Source of the DNA: Aquabacterium soli
GTDB taxonomy: Bacteria > Pseudomonadota > Gammaproteobacteria > Burkholderiales > Burkholderiaceae_C
Direction of reading: 5' to 3'
DNA: 64,000 nt
NCBI RefSeq assembly: GCF_003933735.1
Contig: NZ_RSED01000005.1
Location: 124,001 to 188,000 of the forward strand
Part shown: one piece after another, positions 9,324 through 16,837 of the stretch
How positions within the stretch are numbered: position 1 is the first letter of the stretch
Layout: each line of letters begins with the position of its first letter
The notes under the pieces: model-generated
What the model was told of the DNA's origin: nothing
Databases searched by the model: none
What the model saw: only the letters and a program-made list of their open reading frames with translations
Program-made: the position numbers and the translations under genes

Positions 9324-9341
9324 CTGTCGGGCGGCCGACAG
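9324..9341. promoter_or_regulatory. Inverted repeat CTGTCGG-N4-CCGACAG, candidate operator
   Basis: A perfect 7-bp inverted repeat with a 4-bp centre lies between the Crp/Fnr-type regulator and the di-heme protein gene, 73 bp before the latter's start. Dyads with a 4-bp centre are usual for Crp/Fnr dimers, although this is not the canonical TTGAT-N4-ATCAA. It could equally be a hairpin ending the upstream transcript, but no T-run follows on either strand. Confidence 0.35.
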
Positions 9342-9414
9342 CTTCGGTTCAGGGCAAAACGGATCATGCGAGCACGCCGGCAGACACGACCGGCGCGTCC
9401 GCAGGAGACCGCCC

Positions 9415-11742
9415 ATGACCACCATCCCCCTGGCCACCCCCGCCAGACACCTTCCCCGCCTGGGGCTGCTCGCCCTGGCCGTCCAGGCCCTGTGCGCGCA
9501 CGCCGCGCCCAACTTCCCCGACCAGGAGGTGGTCTGCAGCTTCAATGGGGCGCGCGAGCAGCAGCGCGCCGCCTCGGCGCAGAACTTCGCGCAGCCGGTG
9601 GTGCAGCAGATGCTGGTCAACGGTGCGCTGGTGTGGACGGCCGGCAGCAACGCCACACCCACGCTCAAGCCGGGCGACACCGTCACGCTCAAGGGCAGCG
9701 GCTTCGGCGCGGGCACCGACATCGACTTCAGCAAGATCATGGTCGGCAACAGCCGCGTGCTGGAGACCGACCTCACCATGTACGAGCAGAAGCTCGACAT
9801 CCTGGCCAGCGCCAACTACGAGACCGGCAAGGTGACCAGCCAGTGGCCCAAGGACGTGCTGGCCTGGAGCGACAGCCAGGTCGAGTTCCGCGTGCCGGCG
9901 CATGCCAGCAAGGGGCCCTTGAAGCTGCAGGTGCAAAAGCGCACCGGCTACCACCTCTCGCTTCGCAAGCCCGGCCAGCCGCACAACGTGATCGACGCGC
10001 AGCTGCAGCGCCTGGAGGCGCCGGCCAACCCCAACTGCGACATCGTCTCGACCCTGACGGACGACACCCGCGCCATCGCGCCGATCAACGTCAACGTGAA
10101 CAACGCCAGCTTTGCCGAAATGGTGAAGCTGGGCCGGCAGATCTTCTGGTCGTACGACTACGGCCTGGGCGTGGCCCACAAGTTCAAGAGCCTGGACTGG
10201 GACAAGATCTTCTCGGGCAAGGCCATCGACCCGTACACCCGCAAGGCGGCCGACCCGACCCTGCTGTTCGGTGCGCACAAGACGGTGGCCGGCCAGGTGC
10301 CCGATGAAGCCATCGCCGATGTGAGCTTCGATCCCTACCCGCAGGAGAGCCCCATCCCCGGCTTCCTGCTGGTCGACAAGCAGCTGACCGCCGGCAAGAC
10401 CAGCAACAGCGGCTGGGTGGGCTACCGCTATGCCGAGTCATCGCACCCGCTGCTGGGCCGCGGCAAGTGGATCGGCTTCAACTGCGCCTCGTGCCATGGC
10501 TACAAGATCAGCTATGGCAAGGGATCGGGCAGCATCACCAAGGTGTTCCCGGGCCTGCCCAACCCGCTGTGGACACAGCGCTGGACGGTGCTGGGCGACA
10601 AGACCACGGACACCACCGCCACCTTCGCCTACATCGTCGACAACGAGCCGGGCCCGAGCTGGTCCACCGGCACCAAGAAGGTGGACAAGACGCCGCTGCT
10701 GTACCTGATGCCCGGCGGCGCCACCGAATCGACGCTCACGCGCAAGGCCGGCGAAGGCACGCAGTACGACAACGACTATGTGTTCGCGCCGATGGTGATC
10801 CCCAACGTCACCAACCACCTGCCGATCCGCCGCTCGCTGTCGCACACCGAGTCCTACGTGGGCTTCGAAGGCTCGTACGTGCATGCGCAGGAGCCCGAAG
10901 GCGCCATGGGCTCGATGGACCAGAAGTCGCTCAAGGCCCTCACGGCCTACATGTCGGTGCTGGACCAGGACGACGACGACCTGCGCAATGTGGGCCTGTT
11001 CCGCTGGCTCAAGGCCAACGGCAAGTTGTCGCAGACGGGCAGCAGCGCCACCACCGAAGGCGCCTTCGTGCAGAAGACCTGGCAGCAGTACCCGCGTGTG
11101 GCGGGCGCGGTGGCGCAGGGCAAGGCGGCCTTCGACCAGGCCTGCGCCTCGTGCCACTCGGACAAGCTGGGCGCGAACACCAACGAGAAGATGATGCCGC
11201 TCAGCGAAGTGGGCCGCTTCTTCGCGCCGTCGGATTTCCAGTACAAGCAGCAGTCGATCCGCGTGACCTTCCTGCGCAACCTGTACTGGGTGCAGTCGCG
11301 CGGCCTGCTGACCGATGGCCACGTGCGCAACCTGGAAGACCTGGTGAGCCCGGCGCGCTGCACCGAGGGCTCGGCCCTGTACAACCAGTACTACACGCTG
11401 CATGCGCCGGCGCGCCCCGCCTTGGGATCGCCAGACCAGCCGGCCGTGTTCCCGGACCTGAACCGCAAGGGCGATGTCTTCCGTGTCTACAAGGCCAAGA
11501 AGAAAAACATCTTCGACACCACCTCGGACGCACGCAACCTGTTCGTCGAGCGCCACAAGTACTTCGTGAGCGTGCCCTGGGACACCGGCCACTACTACTG
11601 GGACTACCAGAAGCTGCGCCGCGAGTTCGGGCCCGAGATCGGTGCACCCGGCCCCATCGGCCTGCCCGCCTCGCCCCATCCCTGGTGCGCGAAGTCATCG
11701 AACGACGTGTCGAATCTGGTCCAGTACTTGCTGACACTGTGA
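9415..11742 (+). CDS. Periplasmic di-heme c-type protein (MauG/CCP-like) with N-terminal IPT-like domain
   Basis: A 775-residue exported protein with a signal peptide of about 30 residues ending in CAHA. Residues about 75-180 look like an IPT/TIG beta-sandwich (PGDTVTLKGSGFGAG; LAWSDSQVEFRVP). Two heme c motifs follow, CASCH at 357-361 and CASCH at 577-581. After the second heme, LRNLYWVQSRGLLTDGHVRNLEDLV resembles the LRN...HDG...TLEE block of bacterial di-heme peroxidases and MauG-like proteins. The length is far above CCP or MauG (330-400 aa) and closer to rubber oxygenases RoxA/RoxB, which are also two-heme relatives, but I cannot confirm that kinship. The substrate is unknown. CcsBA upstream would load its hemes; a good terminator lies 38 bp downstream. 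Confidence 0.75.
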   Translation: MTTIPLATPARHLPRLGLLALAVQALCAHAAPNFPDQEVVCSFNGAREQQRAASAQNFAQPVVQQMLVNGALVWTAGSNATPTLKPGDTVTLKGSGFGAGTDIDFSKIMVGNSRVLETDLTMYEQKLDILASANYETGKVTSQWPKDVLAWSDSQVEFRVPAHASKGPLKLQVQKRTGYHLSLRKPGQPHNVIDAQLQRLEAPANPNCDIVSTLTDDTRAIAPINVNVNNASFAEMVKLGRQIFWSYDYGLGVAHKFKSLDWDKIFSGKAIDPYTRKAADPTLLFGAHKTVAGQVPDEAIADVSFDPYPQESPIPGFLLVDKQLTAGKTSNSGWVGYRYAESSHPLLGRGKWIGFNCASCHGYKISYGKGSGSITKVFPGLPNPLWTQRWTVLGDKTTDTTATFAYIVDNEPGPSWSTGTKKVDKTPLLYLMPGGATESTLTRKAGEGTQYDNDYVFAPMVIPNVTNHLPIRRSLSHTESYVGFEGSYVHAQEPEGAMGSMDQKSLKALTAYMSVLDQDDDDLRNVGLFRWLKANGKLSQTGSSATTEGAFVQKTWQQYPRVAGAVAQGKAAFDQACASCHSDKLGANTNEKMMPLSEVGRFFAPSDFQYKQQSIRVTFLRNLYWVQSRGLLTDGHVRNLEDLVSPARCTEGSALYNQYYTLHAPARPALGSPDQPAVFPDLNRKGDVFRVYKAKKKNIFDTTSDARNLFVERHKYFVSVPWDTGHYYWDYQKLRREFGPEIGAPGPIGLPASPHPWCAKSSNDVSNLVQYLLTL

Positions 11743-11780
11743 GCGTGTTTTCTCCTCAGGCGTTGCACGACGTTCTGTTC

Positions 11781-11808
11781 GCCGCCGGATGCCCTCCGGC
11801 GGCTTTTT
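11781..11808 (+). terminator. Rho-independent terminator after the di-heme protein gene
   Basis: A perfect 9-bp GC-rich stem (GCCGCCGGA at 11781-11789, TCCGGCGGC at 11795-11803) with a 5-nt loop is followed directly by TTTTT (11804-11808). It stands 38 bp after the stop of the di-heme gene. Confidence 0.9.
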
Positions 11809-11854
11809 CCATGGCGGCAAGCGGCATGGCATGGCGGGCACGAAAGGCGCGGCC

Positions 11855-12355
11855 ATGAGGCGCCCCCTCTTTTGGGCGATGACGCTGGTGCCGTTGTTGG
11901 TGGCCATCGTGCTGGCATGGCGGGGCTGGGGCGGCGACGGCGATGCGGTGCCTGGCTCGCCCGTCGATCATGCCGCGTCCGGGCTGCAGGCCGCGACGCC
12001 CTCGGCGCCCGTCGTGATGCCGCCGCCCGTGGCCGACGCCGCCTCGGCCGTGTCACCCGCCGGGCTGATGGCCGACTACCGAGACAGCGGTGGCCGTTCC
12101 CATGCGAAGCATGCCGGCAAGCGGCTGGGCCTGCAGGGCACGGTGACCGCGGTGGAGACGGGTCAGGGCGGCCTGGTGATGCTCAGCCTGGACGCCGGCC
12201 CCGATCTGCCGCCCGCGCGGGCCGTGATGGCCGCCAGCGACACCGCCCGTGTCCGCGATTGGCAGGCGGGCAGGGCCGTGGTGCTCGATTGTGCGAACCA
12301 GGGCCTGCTGATGGGCGAGCCTTTGCTGGCAGACTGCAGGGCGGTGAAAGATTGA
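11855..12355 (+). CDS. Small membrane-anchored or exported OB-fold (tRNA_anti-like) protein
   Basis: A protein of 166 residues with one N-terminal hydrophobic segment (LFWAMTLVPLLVAIVLAW), then a Pro/Ala-rich linker and a C-terminal domain of about 105 residues. That domain has the pattern of the tRNA_anti-like OB-fold family: a D-Y-R-D-S helix, GKRLGLQGTVTAVETG, then GRAVVLDC and a closing LLADC. Members are typically small periplasmic or membrane proteins of unknown function. The two cysteines near the end (in LDC and ADC) could form a disulfide. The ATG at 11855 has AAAGG 8 bp upstream and starts at the signal/anchor; in-frame ATGs at 11789 and 11831 are less likely because the first sits inside the terminator hairpin. 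Confidence 0.6.
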   Translation: MRRPLFWAMTLVPLLVAIVLAWRGWGGDGDAVPGSPVDHAASGLQAATPSAPVVMPPPVADAASAVSPAGLMADYRDSGGRSHAKHAGKRLGLQGTVTAVETGQGGLVMLSLDAGPDLPPARAVMAASDTARVRDWQAGRAVVLDCANQGLLMGEPLLADCRAVKD

Positions 12356-12403
12356 GTTCAGTTTCAATCCTTCTTTCGCTCACCGTTTGACGTAAAGGTT
12401 CTC

Positions 12404-13270
12404 ATGCAAGCCGATGTCGCATCGACCATCCTGCTGCCGGCTGTGCTGGCATTCATCATGTTCTCGCTGGGCCTGGGGCTCACGGTGGCGGATTTCCGCC
12501 GCATCGTGCAGCAGCCCCGCGCGCTGCTGGTGGGCGTGCTCTGCCACTTCATCCTGCTGCCCCTGGTGTGCTTCGGCATGCTCAAGCTGACGGGACTGAC
12601 GGGCGCCTTCGCCGTGGGTTTCATGATCCTGGCGGCCTGTCCCACGGGCAGCACCTCGAACCTGCTGACTTACCTGGCACGCGGTGACGTGGCGCTGGCG
12701 CTGAGCTTCACGGCCGTGGCCAGCGTGCTGACGATCTTCACCCTGCCTTTCATCGTGGCCTGGTCACTGGCGTACTTCAGCGGGGCCGCGCAGGCGGTCG
12801 ATGTGCCTGTGGGCATGATGATGGTCCAGGTCTTCCTGATGATGGGCCTGCCGGTGGCGCTGGGCATGGCGCTGCGGGGCTGGCGCGAGTCGCTGGCCCT
12901 GCGCCTGGAGCCGCGCTTCACCAAGGTGGCCACGGTGCTGTTCGTGCTGGTGGTGATCGCGGCTATCTCGAAGAACTGGGATGTGGCCCGGACGGCCTTC
13001 CCCACGCTGGCCCCGCTGGCCCTGGGGCTCAACCTGACCATGCTCGCCTGCGGTTTCGCGGTGGCCTGGCTCTCGCGCCTGTCGCGACGCCAGAGCGTGA
13101 CATTGGGCATCGAGACGGCGGTGCAGAACGCCACGCTGGCGCTGGTGATCGCCGGGACCGTGCTCAAGGATGGCAACATGGCCATCCCCGGCGCGGTCTA
13201 TGGCATCGTGATGTACGTGGGCGGCCTGGCCTTCGCGCTGCTGATGCGTCGCTTCACCGCAGGGCGCTGA
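12404..13270 (+). CDS. Bile acid:sodium symporter (BASS) family transporter
   Basis: A 288-residue polytopic membrane protein with about nine hydrophobic segments. The N-terminal FSLGLGLTVADFRR stretch and the AACPTGSTSNLLTYLARGDVALA motif (about 78-98) are characteristic of the BASS fold, where the latter lies at the sodium-binding crossover. A second crossover region is GIETAVQNATLALV (about 236-249). Bacterial BASS proteins take up organic anions or precursors such as pantoate or pyruvate with sodium; the substrate here cannot be told. It starts 48 bp after the OB-fold protein, with no clear terminator between. Confidence 0.85.
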   Translation: MQADVASTILLPAVLAFIMFSLGLGLTVADFRRIVQQPRALLVGVLCHFILLPLVCFGMLKLTGLTGAFAVGFMILAACPTGSTSNLLTYLARGDVALALSFTAVASVLTIFTLPFIVAWSLAYFSGAAQAVDVPVGMMMVQVFLMMGLPVALGMALRGWRESLALRLEPRFTKVATVLFVLVVIAAISKNWDVARTAFPTLAPLALGLNLTMLACGFAVAWLSRLSRRQSVTLGIETAVQNATLALVIAGTVLKDGNMAIPGAVYGIVMYVGGLAFALLMRRFTAGR

Positions 13271-13357
13271 TCCCGGGCACCCCTGGTTTCAAGTTCGCGC
13301 TCGGGCGGTCGATAGCTGGGATAGAGTCTGCCCACCACTCCTGCACACCTTCACACC

Positions 13358-13753
13358 ATGCGCTACGTTCTGCGTGATGACGCCGGCAAGATCAGCAGCC
13401 TGCACCTCGAGCCGGTGCCGGGCGCCGAGGCCCTGCCGGTCGACCACCCCGAGGTGCGCGCCTTCGTGGCCGTGGTCGATGAGGAGCGCTCCTTCGCCGG
13501 GCTGGATGCCAACCTGGTGCGGGTGCTGGAAGACCTGATCGATGTGCTGATCGAGCGCAACGTGCTGCGCATCACCGACCTGCCGGCCGAAGCGCAGCAA
13601 AAGCTGTTCGACCGCAAGCACTTCCGCAGCCGGGTGCAGAAGAAGTCGCTGCAGTTGTTCGGCACGGAGTTCGGCGGATCACCGTCCCCGTCGGGCGGCG
13701 TGCTGCCGGACGTCGGCCTGCTGCCGCCGGACGACGGCATGCCCAAGCTCTGA
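13358..13753 (+). CDS. Conserved hypothetical protein (family often mislabelled tryptophan synthase subunit beta-like)
   Basis: A 131-residue soluble protein. It begins MRYVLRDDAGKI and has a central conserved block VRVLEDLIDVLIERNVLRITDLPAEAQQKL (read as two adjoining parts, about residues 54-83), followed by an Arg/Lys stretch and a Gly/Pro/Ser-rich tail. Proteins of this pattern occur widely in beta- and gammaproteobacteria under the misleading name above; they have no resemblance to TrpB and no known function. It stands alone, convergent with the flavoprotein pair 33 bp downstream. Confidence 0.65.
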   Translation: MRYVLRDDAGKISSLHLEPVPGAEALPVDHPEVRAFVAVVDEERSFAGLDANLVRVLEDLIDVLIERNVLRITDLPAEAQQKLFDRKHFRSRVQKKSLQLFGTEFGGSPSPSGGVLPDVGLLPPDDGMPKL

Positions 13754-13785
13754 ACCCTCGACGCAGAACGTCTCCAGCGTGCGCA

Positions 13786-15003
13786 TCAGCCGGCTTGCGT
13801 AGCGGCCTGATCGCCCTGGCTGGCGGCGATCGCCCGGCTGATCAGCCGGGCCTCGCGCGCGATTTCACGCAGCATGCCGGTGGGCGACACGTAGAAGCCG
13901 CACAGGTGCAGGCCCTCGGGCAGGCCTGGCTGCGGGCTGGGCACCTGCTTGTCGGGCAGCGGGATCTGTCCGTCTTCGAGCCAGTGGCCGACCTGCGACC
14001 TGTAGCCGGTGGCCAGCACCACCGCATCGAATGATTGGGCCCGTCCGTCGGTGAAGACGACGCCATCGGGTGTGAAGCGCTCGATGCCCGGGTGCACGCT
14101 GACCTGGCCGCGCTTGACCAGGTCGATGGTGCCGATGTCGATGAAGGGCACCTTGCCTTCCTGGCGCACCTGCGCGATCGGCCCCAGCCGTGGCTTGGGC
14201 AGGCCGTACCGTGTCAGGTCGCCCACCAGCAGGCGCGTGGCCGGCGCATTGAGCGCATCGGCCAGCCAGGCCGGCCATGAGCGCTGCAGGATGCCCATGG
14301 TGAGAAAGGGCGTGCCCATCACCTCGCGCGGGATCACGTTGACGGGGCTGCGCACGGCCAGGCTGGGCCGGGCCTGGTGCTCCCACAGGTCGATGGCGAT
14401 CTCGCCGCCGGAGTTGCCCAGGCCGACCACCAGCACCGCCTTGCCGGCCCACCGGGCGCCGTTCTTGTACTCTGCGCTGTGCACGATCTCACCCTGGAAG
14501 GTGTGCTGGCCGGGCCAGTGCGGCCGGTGCGGATCGTGGTTCACGCCGGTGGCCAGCACCAGGTGGTGGGTGCTGTAGCGGGTGTCCTGCGTGTTGACCT
14601 CCCAGCAGGGCTGGCCGGCCTCGGTGCCTTCGCCGCTGAACACGCGCCGGGCGGACACCACCTGCTGCTGGAAGCGCGGTGCGATCTGGAAGTGCCGGGC
14701 GTAGTCCTGCAGGTAGTCGACCACCTGCTGGCGAGAAGGGTAGCGCGGGTAATCGGCCGGGAAGGGGCGGTAGGGCAGCTCCGAGTGGCCCTTGTCGGTG
14801 TGCAGGTGCAGGCGCTCGTAGTGGCGCATCCACGAATGGCCCACGTCGCCGGCCTGCTCCAGGATCTCGAAGGGCAGCCACAGGCGGCGCAGGCAGGCGG
14901 CCACGGCCAGGCCGGCCGGGCCGCTGCCCACGATCAGCGTGGGCGTGAACGGCGCCTGGCGCAGCGGGCCGGGTGCCGTGGCGTCGGAGGGCAGGGCGCT
15001 CAT
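13786..15003 (-). CDS. FAD/NAD(P)-binding flavin monooxygenase-like protein
   Basis: A 405-residue two-dinucleotide-binding flavoprotein related to flavin-containing monooxygenases (YUCCA/Baeyer-Villiger-like). The FAD-binding GSGPAGLAVAACLRR motif lies at about 26-40. A typical DVGHSWMRHYERLHLHT region (about 53-69) follows, and the NADPH-binding VLVVGLGNSGGEIAIDL motif is at about 190-206. A C-terminal VLATGYRSQVGHW (about 332-344) closes the FAD site. There is no signal peptide. Its ATG overlaps the stop of the upstream amine oxidase by 4 bp (ATGA), so the two are translationally coupled. The substrate is unknown; the pairing suggests sequential oxidation of an amine. Confidence 0.8.
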   Translation of the reverse strand: MSALPSDATAPGPLRQAPFTPTLIVGSGPAGLAVAACLRRLWLPFEILEQAGDVGHSWMRHYERLHLHTDKGHSELPYRPFPADYPRYPSRQQVVDYLQDYARHFQIAPRFQQQVVSARRVFSGEGTEAGQPCWEVNTQDTRYSTHHLVLATGVNHDPHRPHWPGQHTFQGEIVHSAEYKNGARWAGKAVLVVGLGNSGGEIAIDLWEHQARPSLAVRSPVNVIPREVMGTPFLTMGILQRSWPAWLADALNAPATRLLVGDLTRYGLPKPRLGPIAQVRQEGKVPFIDIGTIDLVKRGQVSVHPGIERFTPDGVVFTDGRAQSFDAVVLATGYRSQVGHWLEDGQIPLPDKQVPSPQPGLPEGLHLCGFYVSPTGMLREIAREARLISRAIAASQGDQAATQAG

Positions 15004-16484
15004 CGGGCCAGCACCTCCTGAGCCGCGCGCTCACCCGAGCGCACGGCGCCTTCCATGTAGCCCGTCCAGATGGTGGCGGTTTCGGTGCCGGCCCAGTGCA
15101 CACGGCCTGTCGGTGGGCGCAGGGTGTGGCCGTAGGCGGTGAGCACGCCCGGCGGGAAATGGCCGGTGGGCCCGCCACCGCTGAAGTTCTCGGCCTGCCA
15201 GTTCATCTCCAGGTAGCCGGTGGGCGAGGCGGCCTTGGCGCCGAAGTAGGCGGTGAAGGCCTCGATCACCTTGCGCTTGCGCACGGCCGGCGTCATCAGG
15301 AGCGCCTCGCGCGCATCCTGCCCGTCGATGAAGCCCATCAGCGCACCGGGCGCGCCCGGCTCGGGCGGGGTGTTGTCGAAGGTGACGCGCGTGATGAAGT
15401 TGTCGCTGGTGACCTGGCCGTTGAGGCCGTCGTCGCGCCAGAAGGGGCGGTCGTACAGGCAATGCACTTTCCAGATCGAGCCCATGGGCACGCGCTGCGC
15501 CATCTGCAGGCGGGCCTGGGTGGGGCCGTCCAGCGGCGCCACGTTCAGGCGCGAAGCCATCCACGGCGACATGGCCACCACGGCGCGTTGGGCACGCACG
15601 CTGAAGCCGTTGCCCTCCACGGTGACACCGCCCGCATCCTGCGTGAGCGACTGCGCCTGGGCATTGAACAGCAAGCGCGACGTGCCGAGCTCGCGCGCCA
15701 TGGCCAGCGCGATGGCCTGCGAGCCACCGACGATGCGGTCCTGCTGGCCGCCGCCCGTGGTGCTGAGCAGGGGCGTGAGGCCGCCACCGCTGTTCACGTA
15801 GAACAACAGATAGAGCAGCGAGATGTCCTGCGGCTCGGTCGACAGCAGCGAGAGCACGGCCAGGCGCAGCAGGTTCTTGGAATCCTTGATGAAGAGGTTG
15901 GCGTCGATCCAGGACTGCACGGTCTGCTTGTCCCATTCGGCGGCCTTGGCGGCCGTCCAGGGCGCATCGAGCGGCACCTGCTTGGCCATGGCGTCGATCT
16001 TGAGCATGGCCAGGCCCACTTCGCCTGCGGCCAGCAGGTTGTTGAGCGGCAGCACGCCGTCGTAAGTGCTGCGCCGGCCGTTGGCCCAGTTGACCAGCTT
16101 GCCGGTGGTGTAGGCCGTGTGGGTGCGCAGGCCCAGTTGCTGGACCAGTTCGTACATGCGGGTCTGGCCCGGGCCGATGAACTCGGCGCCGCCTTCGACC
16201 ACGAAGCGGTCGTGAGGGGCGGGCAGCGCCTGGTTGAGGCAGCGGCCGCCCACGCGGTCGCGGGCTTCGAGCACCAGCACCTGGCGGCCGGCGGCCACCA
16301 GGGCGCGCGCGCAGGCCAGGCCCGAGTAGCCCCCGCCGATCACGACGACGTCGGTGTCGTGGTGGCCGCTGGCCGAGGGGCCCGTGGCGGCCTGGGCCGG
16401 TCGGTGCGTGGCCAGCAGGCCGGAAGCCGCGGTGGCGGCGGAAGCAGTCAAACCAGACAACAGGCGGCGGCGCGTCGTGCTCAT
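15000..16484 (-). CDS. Flavin monoamine oxidase family protein, Tat-exported
   Basis: A 494-residue FAD-dependent amine oxidase. The N-terminus STTRRRLLSGLTASAATAA is a twin-arginine signal with cleavage near PAQA (about residue 32), so the folded flavoprotein is exported to the periplasm. FAD site: DVVVIGGGYSGLACARAL (about 45-62) and EARDRVGGR (about 73-81). The C-terminal block HWAGTETATIWTGYMEGAV (about 461-479) is the usual flavin-contact motif of monoamine and polyamine oxidases. It overlaps the downstream FMO-like gene by 4 bp. Upstream, on the same strand, is a strong intrinsic terminator 107 bp before the start. The substrate is not predictable from sequence. Confidence 0.85.
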   Translation of the reverse strand: MSTTRRRLLSGLTASAATAASGLLATHRPAQAATGPSASGHHDTDVVVIGGGYSGLACARALVAAGRQVLVLEARDRVGGRCLNQALPAPHDRFVVEGGAEFIGPGQTRMYELVQQLGLRTHTAYTTGKLVNWANGRRSTYDGVLPLNNLLAAGEVGLAMLKIDAMAKQVPLDAPWTAAKAAEWDKQTVQSWIDANLFIKDSKNLLRLAVLSLLSTEPQDISLLYLLFYVNSGGGLTPLLSTTGGGQQDRIVGGSQAIALAMARELGTSRLLFNAQAQSLTQDAGGVTVEGNGFSVRAQRAVVAMSPWMASRLNVAPLDGPTQARLQMAQRVPMGSIWKVHCLYDRPFWRDDGLNGQVTSDNFITRVTFDNTPPEPGAPGALMGFIDGQDAREALLMTPAVRKRKVIEAFTAYFGAKAASPTGYLEMNWQAENFSGGGPTGHFPPGVLTAYGHTLRPPTGRVHWAGTETATIWTGYMEGAVRSGERAAQEVLAR

Positions 16485-16837
16485 GGGGGCTCCCTCCCGA
16501 GGTGTGGCGCCATGATGGCCTCAAGCAGGCCTTGCAAGTGTCTAGTGCCTGACAGTGCAGGGGTTTCCAGCACGGCCGTGCCCGTGCCGGAAAAAAAACG
16601 CCGGGACAGGCCCGGCGTTGAAAGGGCGTCAGTGCACGCCCGAGGAGACGCCGCACTAGGCGACGCATGAAACAAATGACGCAGAGGTGTGTGTGCGGTG
16701 ACCCGTCCTGGGCAAGGTCATTGACCACCCTGCGAGACTTCAGGATGCACGAAGCTCCACGAAGTGATCACGAAAATAATCAGATGCGAAGAATTGTGAC
16801 CTCACGGCGTATCAGATCGACCCTGGAAATCCCTTGA
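16485..16837. other. 353-bp divergent intergenic region
   Basis: The region lies between the divergent amine oxidase and TonB-dependent receptor genes. It holds one clear element, a minus-strand intrinsic terminator (16591-16619), and a comparatively A/T-rich part (about 16735-16835) expected to contain the receptor promoter. I see no confident -35/-10 pair and no good Fur box; AAATAATCAGATGCGAAG near 16773 is only a weak resemblance. An open frame on the minus strand across the terminator (16481-16675) looks non-coding. Confidence 0.5.
16591..16619 (-). terminator. Intrinsic terminator on the minus strand in the amine-oxidase leader
   Basis: The inverted repeat AACGCCGGG (16597-16605) / CCCGGCGTT (16611-16619) has a 5-nt loop. 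Reading the minus strand, it is followed by eight consecutive T (plus-strand A-run 16591-16598, sharing two bases with the stem). This is a strong rho-independent terminator for transcripts entering from the right, and it stands upstream of, not after, the amine oxidase gene. Confidence 0.85.

Noticed and set aside
16481-16675. Minus-strand ORF across the intrinsic terminator
   Set aside because: It contains the terminator hairpin within its codons, has no ribosome binding site and no family resemblance.
16770-16795. Possible Fur box before the first TonB receptor
   Set aside because: Only scattered matches to the consensus and no clear dyad, unlike the two convincing Fur boxes at 19053 and 52003.
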